Assembly: GCA_943357975.1 (NCBI GenBank) | Contig: CALRGS010000002.1 | Coordinates: forward strand, 1-29,340 | Origin: Candidatus Nomurabacteria bacterium | Lineage (GTDB): Bacteria; Patescibacteriota; Minisyncoccia; Phycocordibacterales; UBA1006 | DNA length: 29,340 nt | Direction of reading: 5' to 3' | In this document: positions 13,684 to 20,229 of the stretch, piece after piece | How positions within the stretch are numbered: position 1 is the stretch's first letter | Layout: each line of letters begins with the position of its first letter | Made by a program: the position numbers and the translations under genes | The notes under the pieces: generated by a model | What the model was told of the DNA's origin: nothing | Seen by the model: only the letters and a program-made list of their open reading frames with translations | Database searches by the model: none

Positions 13684-16323
13684 CTACTGCATGAAAATTG
13701 AATACGTCTTACCGGTAGGTATTCCATCCTTGGTCCGCACCTGAAATAGTAACATTTTCCCTGCATACATATCGCGAAGATTCTTATAGGTGTTGGAATA
13801 CTCATTATTACGAGCAACTTCCTGACCTATGTAGTTATACACCCATACGATTTCATCTTGTTGGGGTGTCTTTGCAGAAATTTCATCAATACCAGTACCC
13901 AGTTCTGTGGAAATAAATACCGTCTCAATATCGTAGCCACCACCTGTAACATTAGTTAACTCAGCAGTTATTCTGTGTTGAGTATTCTGAGTTCTTTGGT
14001 CCCATGCATACGAAACATTAACATCACCGGAAAACTGCGGTGATGTGAACGGACTTCCTGCGATTTCCACATTGTTCTCATAAGCATGAATCTTCAATAT
14101 TGCAACATTTCCTTCAGTAGAGCCCCGAACGGTTACAGCTAAAATATTTGCTGTGTTGTTGGCTATATCTTTAAGAATAGCAGAGATAACCGGACTTGGT
14201 TCAGGAGCTGGCATGCCTTGTTGTAAGGTATTACCCACTACGCGACCTGCGAGGTTATCATCGATCACCGTAATCTGAAGAGTATGCCCCCCGATACAAT
14301 CGGTATAAACATATTCATTAATAGTACCGGTGCCAACTAAACCCGAAGCAATGTTTACTGTATCAACAATTCCTGTTTGCGCATCCCTCCGCACTAAGCG
14401 AGGATTTGAAACATTACCAGCAGATGCTCCATAAGAAATTATGGAAACCCGAAGCGTGGAAGCATCATCAGCAAATAAATCATTCATAGCCGGAGCTTGG
14501 TTCTGCTGTAACACCTGCATCGTAATACTGAACAGTGTTGAAGATAACAGGTTCGCTTTGTTTACCACCTCAACTTTGATTTGGTACAGCTGCCCCTGGG
14601 TTCTTCCACCTCTGTTGAATACCGTACCACCTGTGGAATCAATTCCTACCAACACACCGTCTTCATAATAGTTCAGCTGTTTAATGGCTGAACTATCCCA
14701 CGTTCCATTTTGATTAGGAACGCTTGTAATGGTGTAGTCCGTATACGTTCTAGTATACGTAGCAGTTATGCTTGGCGGGTTTACGTTGGGTGTGTGCACC
14801 AGTAACGAAAGCGTATCTCCTACATGTAACGAATTAGTAAGCGTGTCCGAGAAAATATAATCGTGATTACTCGTAACACCAACGTTCATTATAAAGGTCA
14901 TCAGGCCGGTTGCTGTAACAGTTAACGAGGTGTCATACACCTGTGAACCAGTACTTGCATCGGCAAGGTGAATCTTTAATTCAGGATTTCCGCTATTACC
15001 TAAGCTGGTAACATTCACCGTAACACTTACCGACTTCTGGGTTTTAACCGGAGTATTGTTGGTAAGTGATGGCTTAAGGACTGGAGTGGTCTGTGCTGTA
15101 ATAGCAGCAGAAGTACCTGAAAGACCGGCCTTATTTATCACTTTAATAGTAACCGTTTCATTTGTATTCAACGGTTTATTTGTTTCGTGAAAAACAAGAG
15201 TGTCGCTCGTTGGTAATACAACCGAATCTAACGTTACTCCATTCTTCTGTAATCTAGCAATTGCAATATCTGAACTGTCTCCTGTTCCTTGTCTGTTCAC
15301 GTATCCAATCACGGTGTAGTCAGTAAATCCGGAAGTTCCAGAACTTGCTACTACAGTAGGGTTATCTACGTTTAACGTTTTAAACGAGAATGAAACAATA
15401 CTACCAAATCCATACTGGTTCGTGATAGTTGCAAATACGCGATACCAATGATTACTGAGCAAGTTATTTGTATCAACATTAATAATACCTGTTGATGTAA
15501 CCGTCTGCTGAGAATAATAGATCACTGGACCAGTAGTATCTGTAATAGTAACCCCTAAAATAGACGCTCCTGCATTCCCTATACTGGTCACATTCAGCGG
15601 AATGTGTACCGAACTTGAAGTTCTTGTATAAGTAGCAGTCATTACTGCCCCTGTAGGTATTGGTGGAGCAAATCCATTCATAATAGGCGAAACATCTGTA
15701 CTCAGCCCATCCAACGACCTCACATAAATGCGAGTCGCTGGAGAAGATACCCCCGGAATATTACTTAGGAAGAAAATCGTGTCTGTAAAATTCGAAGTAA
15801 ATGCAACAGGAACCGTGTCAGTAGTAGCAGCGAACGTTGTGGCATCAAGCCCGAACATAATTGATGGACGACCAGTAGATGCCGCTGTAGATTTAAATCC
15901 CGATTTGGGAAGTAAAGAAAGCGGTGTTGCTGAAATAAAATCAACCGGCTGGGCCAATGGTTTCGTATGAACAATTTCGGTAATAGTAGAGTCGTACCCT
16001 GCGAACAGTGAGTCATAGCTGTATATAATTTTGAACTGATAATTACTATCCGAACCTAAATTATATACCCAATGTGCTACCGGCTGGTAAGAACCCTGGT
16101 GTGTAATTATTACTCCCGGAGTCCATACATTCGTGCCAATTTTGTTCGAAAAAGGTTTTGAGAACCAAACTCCACTGCCATTTTGCTGCTGTCCTGTTAT
16201 AAGAACTGCGCTGGTTGTTACTGAATCCAAATTAACAGGAGCAAGTACTACAAGTAGTCCTTGCGCCATAGAAATCAATGCCGAAACGGCAAAGAGGGTT
16301 GAGAGAAAAAACTTTTTTTTCAT
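13684..16323 (-). CDS. Large repeat-containing secreted protein with degenerate Bacteroidetes-style C-terminal region, 879 aa
   Basis: Residues 1-21 are a signal peptide (MKKKFFLSTLFAVSALISMA, then Q). The rest is Thr/Ser/Asn-rich and beta-sandwich-like. At least four repeats begin with a pattern like VTSLGNSGNPELKI, near residues 241 (TSIGNAGASI), 434 (TSLGNSGNPEL), 628 (SYGASAGNVSNPRL) and 731 (RGSTEGNVAILKI). Between the first two copies lie a second recurring unit (FTDYTVIGYVNRQGTGDSS / YTDYTITSVPNQNGTWDSS) and a TATYTRT segment. The C-terminus (VWVYNYIGQEVARNNEY then GKTYSIFMQ) resembles a type IX sorting domain, less well conserved than in the 401-aa neighbour. Likely a surface adhesin or fibre. 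It has its own sigma-70 promoter and terminator. Confidence 0.8.
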   Translation of the reverse strand: MKKKFFLSTLFAVSALISMAQGLLVVLAPVNLDSVTTSAVLITGQQQNGSGVWFSKPFSNKIGTNVWTPGVIITHQGSYQPVAHWVYNLGSDSNYQFKIIYSYDSLFAGYDSTITEIVHTKPLAQPVDFISATPLSLLPKSGFKSTAASTGRPSIMFGLDATTFAATTDTVPVAFTSNFTDTIFFLSNIPGVSSPATRIYVRSLDGLSTDVSPIMNGFAPPIPTGAVMTATYTRTSSSVHIPLNVTSIGNAGASILGVTITDTTGPVIYYSQQTVTSTGIINVDTNNLLSNHWYRVFATITNQYGFGSIVSFSFKTLNVDNPTVVASSGTSGFTDYTVIGYVNRQGTGDSSDIAIARLQKNGVTLDSVVLPTSDTLVFHETNKPLNTNETVTIKVINKAGLSGTSAAITAQTTPVLKPSLTNNTPVKTQKSVSVTVNVTSLGNSGNPELKIHLADASTGSQVYDTSLTVTATGLMTFIMNVGVTSNHDYIFSDTLTNSLHVGDTLSLLVHTPNVNPPSITATYTRTYTDYTITSVPNQNGTWDSSAIKQLNYYEDGVLVGIDSTGGTVFNRGGRTQGQLYQIKVEVVNKANLLSSTLFSITMQVLQQNQAPAMNDLFADDASTLRVSIISYGASAGNVSNPRLVRRDAQTGIVDTVNIASGLVGTGTINEYVYTDCIGGHTLQITVIDDNLAGRVVGNTLQQGMPAPEPSPVISAILKDIANNTANILAVTVRGSTEGNVAILKIHAYENNVEIAGSPFTSPQFSGDVNVSYAWDQRTQNTQHRITAELTNVTGGGYDIETVFISTELGTGIDEISAKTPQQDEIVWVYNYIGQEVARNNEYSNTYKNLRDMYAGKMLLFQVRTKDGIPTGKTYSIFMQ

Positions 16324-16385
16324 ACTGTTTGTTTTAGTTTTTTGGTTTACAAAGGATGAGTGAATTAAATTTAAATTTCCTCAGA

Positions 16386-16414
16386 ACTATAGCATTGTAG
16401 AGGTATATTGTCAA
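16386..16414 (-). promoter_or_regulatory. Strong promoter of the 879-aa secreted protein gene
   Basis: Minus strand: TTGACA (16409-16414), 17-nt spacer ending TGC, TATAGT (16386-16391). The leader is about 56 nt and contains AAAAACTAAA 9 nt before the ATG. Same box sequences as the 3714-3742 promoter. Confidence 0.85.
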
Positions 16415-16438
16415 TAGTACCGTTCGACCTATCCCCCG

Positions 16439-16444
16439 TATAAT
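16439..16444 (+). promoter_or_regulatory. -10 box of the AI-2E-family gene, leaderless
   Basis: TATAAT ends 7 nt before the ATG at 16452. It is divergent from the 879-aa gene promoter about 25 nt away. Confidence 0.6.
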
Positions 16445-16451
16445 AGACACC

Positions 16452-17561
16452 ATGAAAACAACCCTTCAAAGCCCCTTTTTGAACCCCCTCCTCGCCGCTA
16501 TTTCAATAGCAGCGGTGGTAGTAGTATTAATCCTTGGCAAAGACCTCTTGATACCCCTCACCCTTGGATTTTTGCTTGCTTTTTTAATCCTCCCAATAGT
16601 ACGGCGCTTAGAACATCTTCATACCCCTCGAGTATTCGCAATTTCTCTCGTACTCTTACTTATGGTTATTGTTGTAATTGGGATTGGAACCCTCTTGTCA
16701 TTTGCCGGATCAGAATTTGTTGCAAGTATTCCTCAATACAAGGAGAGTGTCGTAACCAACACACTTGCAGCACAAGAATTTATTGAACAAGTAACTCGCG
16801 TCCCTATCGAAGCCCAGAAAATATGGTTTTCAGAACATGTTAATGTGCTCGAACTTGCAAGTCAGAACCTTGGAAATATTGCGAGCAGTATCACCTCTGT
16901 TATTACCACATTAGGACTTACCTTTATTTATACATTCTTTATTTTGTATTATCGAAATAAAGTAATGACATTTTTTAGAAAACTCCTTGGTCAGGCAAAC
17001 GAACTGGTCATCCTTGTCACTTTGAAAAAACTTGTACAAGTCGTTCCACGATATCTCTCTGGAGTATTTTGGGTGGTTATTATTTTAGCAGTCGTAAACT
17101 CTCTAGGATTTTGGGTGGTAGGAGTTCCTAACCCGATATTCTTTGGAGTACTCGCAGCTATCCTTAATGTTATCCCCTATGTCGGACCTGTCATTGGGTT
17201 CGGAGTCGTAGCATTATTTGCATTTGCAACTGTCGGACCGAGTGTAGCACTCGGTGCTATTGTCTTGTTTATTATTGTTCAATTTTTTGAAAACAACTTC
17301 CTCACTCCAAATATCGCAGGAGGAACGATCAATATTAACCCCCTTACCGCAATCGTTGGGATTATCATCGGAGCAAGTATTTGGGGTGTTGTGGGAATGA
17401 TTATCGCACTTCCTATTCTCGGAATGGTCAAAGTGATTACTGATTCAATTCCTCAATTAGAACCTTGGGCCTACCTCATTGGTGACGAAGGTACCGAAAA
17501 ACACACGCTCTCGTGGTCTAATATTAAAAGAGTTTTTACAAAGAAGTCTGAGCTGTTATAA
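16452..17561 (+). CDS. AI-2E/PerM (UPF0118)-family transporter
   Basis: 369 aa with about eight membrane helices. The N-terminal helices (LLAAISIAAVVVVLIL, LIPLTLGFLLAFLILPIVRRLE) and the C-terminal signature PNPIFFGVLAAILNVIPYVGP are typical of the family, as are NINPLTAIVGIIIG and GMIIALPILG. A soluble loop lies at about residues 85-150. Family members have been linked to autoinducer-2 release or to ion export, so the substrate is open. The gene is followed after 9 nt by the DsbA-like gene, whose promoter lies inside this gene's last codons. Confidence 0.88.
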   Translation: MKTTLQSPFLNPLLAAISIAAVVVVLILGKDLLIPLTLGFLLAFLILPIVRRLEHLHTPRVFAISLVLLLMVIVVIGIGTLLSFAGSEFVASIPQYKESVVTNTLAAQEFIEQVTRVPIEAQKIWFSEHVNVLELASQNLGNIASSITSVITTLGLTFIYTFFILYYRNKVMTFFRKLLGQANELVILVTLKKLVQVVPRYLSGVFWVVIILAVVNSLGFWVVGVPNPIFFGVLAAILNVIPYVGPVIGFGVVALFAFATVGPSVALGAIVLFIIVQFFENNFLTPNIAGGTININPLTAIVGIIIGASIWGVVGMIIALPILGMVKVITDSIPQLEPWAYLIGDEGTEKHTLSWSNIKRVFTKKSELL

Positions 17562-17562
17562 T
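17535..17562 (+). promoter_or_regulatory. Promoter of the DsbA-like gene inside the transporter's 3' end
   Basis: TTTACA (17535-17540), 16-nt spacer ending TGT, TATAAT (17557-17562), then 8 nt to ATG at 17571. Confidence 0.7.
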
Positions 17563-17570
17563 ATAATCCT

Positions 17571-18308
17571 ATGGAACACCCAACATCGAAGAAATCATTT
17601 TTTGAAACCTATCAGACATTCTTTGCAATTATTATTTGTGGAGTCCTTATCAGTGGATCATTTATTATTGGAAAATTTATAACTCCCGTATCTGGATCAA
17701 GTGATATTCAAAAAGCAATTACCCAGGAATCTGTTCGCACAGACCTTATCAGTACTGCTAAAAAAATTGGGCTTGATAAGACAGCGTTTGCTGGATGCCT
17801 TGATACTGGAGCCGCTCAGCAGAAAATTGCTACTGCGGTAACCTTGGCTCAGAAATCAGGAGTACAAGGAACTCCCACATTCTTCATTATCAAAAGAACC
17901 TTCGGAGGAGACGGTAAGGTAGCCACTGAAAAACAATGGCCCATCCTAGGTGCACGAGATCTCGCAGATTTTGAAGCATCTATTAAGGATGGTGTGCCTC
18001 CTGCAGGACAACCAGAGATCAAAGGAGACAAGGTTGTACTTTCTGATACTGATCACTACATGGGTTCTAAAAATGCCGAAATAGTGGTGGTTGAATATTC
18101 TGATATTGATTGTCCATTCTGTAAAAGAGCTGAGGCAACCGTTGATCAACTCTTAAAAAACCATCCTGAATATGCGTTCGTATACCGCCACTCACCTATC
18201 GCAGAACTTCATCCTTTTGCTTCTTATAGAGCAGAAGCAACCGAATGTGCTAAGGACCTTGGGGGTGACGAAGCATTCTGGAAATTCTTGAAGACTATCG
18301 CGAAATAG
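17571..18308 (+). CDS. Membrane-anchored DsbA-like thiol oxidoreductase, apparently circularly permuted
   Basis: 245 aa with an N-terminal anchor at about residues 16-36. The active site CPFC is at 181-184 in EYSDIDCPFCKRAE, followed by FVYRHSPIAELHPFA and ATECAKDLGGDEAFWKFL; these are the N-terminal half of a normal DsbA/Thioredoxin_4 domain. The C-terminal half is found before it: AKKIGLDKTAFAGCLDTG at 63-80, the cis-Pro loop GVQGTPTFF at 97-105 and the last helix ARDLADFEASI at 128-138. The protein ends at KFLKTIAK, exactly where AKKIGLDK would follow in the ordinary order. It probably forms or reshuffles disulphides outside the membrane. A bidirectional terminator overlaps its stop codon. 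Confidence 0.85.
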   Translation: MEHPTSKKSFFETYQTFFAIIICGVLISGSFIIGKFITPVSGSSDIQKAITQESVRTDLISTAKKIGLDKTAFAGCLDTGAAQQKIATAVTLAQKSGVQGTPTFFIIKRTFGGDGKVATEKQWPILGARDLADFEASIKDGVPPAGQPEIKGDKVVLSDTDHYMGSKNAEIVVVEYSDIDCPFCKRAEATVDQLLKNHPEYAFVYRHSPIAELHPFASYRAEATECAKDLGGDEAFWKFLKTIAK

Positions 18309-18355
18309 CCGAAATAAAAAACACATGGGTATGTGTTTTTTATTTCGGCTATTTC
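18302..18355. terminator. Bidirectional terminator with 25-bp perfect arms
   Basis: Arms 18302-18326 and 18331-18355 are perfect complements around loop GGGT. The inner part, CACAT/ATGTG flanked by A6 and T6, makes a terminator on both strands. The outer part (GAAATAGCCGAAAT) extends the stem and includes the stop codon of the DsbA-like gene. The convergent deacetylase gene ends 4 nt further on. Confidence 0.9.
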
Positions 18356-18358
18356 TAA

Positions 18359-19201
18359 CTAATCAGCAATCCTTTTCTCGGCAAAAGGATCTGTGTTGTT
18401 TACTGATTCTTGAGATTTAAGGTTTAATAAATGCGTTGCATCATTACTAAATTTTGCCCAACCGGCACGTGCACCTAGATATCCAGCAGCTTGTACCGCT
18501 TTCATTACTCGCTCGTCGTGACCATAGTATGGATACGCAATCGTTGTCACGGTAATTCCTAATTTATCCTCGAGTGTTTTTTTGCTTCCTTGTAACTCTT
18601 CAGTAAGTTTTGCATCATCTAATGTTACTAGTTTTGGATGAGTTTTTGTATGCGCTGCGATTTCAAATCCTTTACTGTTCAAGTCTTTTAATTCATCAAG
18701 TGACATGTACGCCTGAGCATTTATAGAATTTGTAATGATAAAAAATGTTCCAGTGAGTTTATATTTTTCAAGAATAGGAACGGCATATTCATACTGACTC
18801 TTCCAGCCATCATCAAACGTGAGCACCACGGCATGATCAGGAATTGGTTTTCCGCTTACCTGATTCTCTACCAAGTCCGCAAAAGTAATCGTCTGGTATC
18901 CCTTTGCTACCAAATTTTTCATCTGAGCATCAAACATATCTGCCGTAATTCTGTAATGTAGCTGCATGCTTCCTTCCTTTTTTTCTGGCTTTGGACCAAA
19001 GGAGTGATAGGTAAGAATTGGAATTTTTGAAATGTCAGCTGGCTTTGTATCAGCAACAGGTACTGCTGCTGTACTTTTTTCTTGTAGAAGAGGGTCGGCA
19101 AGGCCGTTGGATGAGGTTGGTTTTTTGATCAAGAAAAATAGTCCCACCAAAACTCCGACAATAACCACTGGGCCGATAATTTTTAAATATTTTATGGGCA
19201 T
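18359..19201 (-). CDS. Membrane-anchored polysaccharide deacetylase (NodB/CE4 family)
   Basis: 280 aa from 19201 (MPIKYLKIIGPVVIVG). One N-terminal membrane helix (about 7-25) is followed by a linker and the CE4 catalytic domain. Motif 1 is TFDDG (catalytic base and metal-binding Asp), motif 2 is HTKTHP (the two metal His), motif 3 is AYPYYGHD, where R/PFG-type residues are normally found. YHSFG near the start of the domain is also typical. It should remove N- or O-acetyl groups from peptidoglycan or another surface glycan, outside the membrane. The frame is open to 19297, but upstream residues carry no homology and the membrane helix starts naturally at 19201. It is convergent with the DsbA-like gene. 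Confidence 0.9.
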   Translation of the reverse strand: MPIKYLKIIGPVVIVGVLVGLFFLIKKPTSSNGLADPLLQEKSTAAVPVADTKPADISKIPILTYHSFGPKPEKKEGSMQLHYRITADMFDAQMKNLVAKGYQTITFADLVENQVSGKPIPDHAVVLTFDDGWKSQYEYAVPILEKYKLTGTFFIITNSINAQAYMSLDELKDLNSKGFEIAAHTKTHPKLVTLDDAKLTEELQGSKKTLEDKLGITVTTIAYPYYGHDERVMKAVQAAGYLGARAGWAKFSNDATHLLNLKSQESVNNTDPFAEKRIAD

Positions 19202-19211
19202 ACAAGGTATT

Positions 19212-19217
19212 AGTATA
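19212..19217 (-). promoter_or_regulatory. -10 box of the deacetylase gene
   Basis: TATACT on the minus strand, 10 nt before the ATG at 19201. The -35 region (TTAGGA at 17-nt spacing) is weak. Confidence 0.45.
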
Positions 19218-19262
19218 CACGATGGGTGATAAAGTCCTAATAAAGTCCTCTTTTCTAGAAGA

Positions 19263-19291
19263 TTGCAAACATGGTCGACTATCCTTATACT
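19263..19291 (+). promoter_or_regulatory. Promoter of the response regulator gene, leaderless
   Basis: TTGCAA (19263-19268), 17-nt spacer, TATACT (19286-19291), 8 nt to ATG at 19300. Confidence 0.75.
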
Positions 19292-19299
19292 AGTCACAT

Positions 19300-19989
19300 A
19301 TGAAGGTTTTAATTATAGAGGACGATTTAGATACGCAAGAATTCCTCCAGAAGCGTCTCAAGGAGAAATGTTTTGCGGTCGATGTCGCAAGTTCTGGAGA
19401 ATCCGGAATGCGCAAATTTCGAGATATTGCTTACGATATAATTCTCCTTGACTATACCCTACCCAATAAGAACGGGTTCGCGGTGATCCAAGAGATACGA
19501 ACCCTCGAGGATGAGTCCAGGAAAAATACCCCCATCATAATGATCTCGGTAACCAACGAGCTTTTAAATAAGGTTGCCGCCCTAGAATATGGTGCCGACG
19601 ATTATATTCCTAAACCATTCTTCTTTGCTGAGCTTCTCGCTCGAATGCAGGCAATCCTTCGAAGACCTAAGCTCCAAGAATCTAATGCTCTCAGTATTGG
19701 GGACCTCACACTTGATCGAAATCGTCAACAAGTAACCCGCAACGGAAGCCCCATGTTGCTCACTCGTAAAGAATTTGCGCTTCTCGAATATCTTATGAAA
19801 AACCAAGGGTCTATCGTATCACGAAGCGCAATTAGTGAACATGTATGGAATACCGACCTTAACCCCTTCTCAAACACTATTGAAACCCATATTTTGAACC
19901 TGAGGAAGAAAATCGAAATTCAAGAATCAGACAGATTTATTCAGAGTGTCCCAGGGCGTGGCTATATGATTGGAATTGTCAACTTATGA
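19300..19989 (+). CDS. OmpR/PhoB-family response regulator
   Basis: 229 aa. The receiver domain (1-~118) has the acidic pocket EDD at 7-9, the phosphoacceptor Asp51 (DIILLDYTLP), ISVTN for the switch Ser/Thr and the conserved Lys in YIPKPF. The C-terminal winged-helix domain (~128-229) has LTRKEFALLEYLM, the recognition helix region WNTDLNPFSNTIETHILNLRKK and the ending SVPGRGYMIG, all typical of OmpR/PhoB. Such proteins bind direct repeats with ~11-bp spacing as dimers. A repeat of exactly that type lies 17 nt after the stop codon, and the histidine kinase gene follows. Confidence 0.95.
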   Translation: MKVLIIEDDLDTQEFLQKRLKEKCFAVDVASSGESGMRKFRDIAYDIILLDYTLPNKNGFAVIQEIRTLEDESRKNTPIIMISVTNELLNKVAALEYGADDYIPKPFFFAELLARMQAILRRPKLQESNALSIGDLTLDRNRQQVTRNGSPMLLTRKEFALLEYLMKNQGSIVSRSAISEHVWNTDLNPFSNTIETHILNLRKKIEIQESDRFIQSVPGRGYMIGIVNL

Positions 19990-20005
19990 TAAAAATTTCT
20001 TTATT

Positions 20006-20053
20006 ATTTCTTGAGAAAAAGTTTATCTGGATTTTATCTCTTTCTGTAATACT
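20006..20053 (+). promoter_or_regulatory. Putative response-regulator box and promoter upstream of the kinase operon
   Basis: 20006-20041 matches the minus strand at 13552-13517 at 35/36 positions. TTTCTTGAGAAA (arms TTTCT/AGAAA) precedes the direct repeat TTTATCTGGATTTTATCT with 11-bp period. Six nt after the shared block comes a TGT-extended -10-like AATACT (20048-20053). The -35 position is taken up by the direct repeat. Confidence 0.65.
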
Positions 20054-20057
20054 TAGG

Positions 20058-20074
20058 CACGACTACAAGTCGTG
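20058..20074 (+). other. Perfect inverted repeat near the predicted transcript 5' end
   Basis: CACGACT-ACA-AGTCGTG, a 7-bp stem with a 3-nt loop, starts at about the expected +1. It has no T-run, so it is not a terminator. It may be a 5' stabilising hairpin or an operator. Confidence 0.5.
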
Positions 20075-20100
20075 TGGTCATAATATCAATCTATTACATT

Positions 20101-20208
20101 ATGAATAAACTTGCACAACAAATCCTCATAAACAGAGCTGCTCGCAATCAAACTAGTTTGGAAAAGGTAGTACTCAACAAAAACACATTCACCACTTGGG
20201 AGCATTAG
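20101..20208 (+). CDS. Possible small protein, 35 aa, upstream of the histidine kinase
   Basis: An ATG-to-TAG frame (MNKLAQQILINRAARNQTSL and 15 more residues) lies between the putative response-regulator box and the kinase, 21 nt before the kinase ATG. The peptide is basic in its first half and has no membrane segment or known motif. It could be a translated leader coupling expression of the kinase, a small regulator of the two-component system, or chance. Its position, directly after a promoter-like region and in the same direction, is the only support. Confidence 0.35.
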   Translation: MNKLAQQILINRAARNQTSLEKVVLNKNTFTTWEH

Positions 20209-20229
20209 CACTAGTCAGCTTCCACAAAA

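Noticed and set aside
12264..16323. A local type IX secretion system
   Set aside because: Only cargo-like proteins are present; no PorK/L/M/N, SprA or PorU-like gene is in the window.
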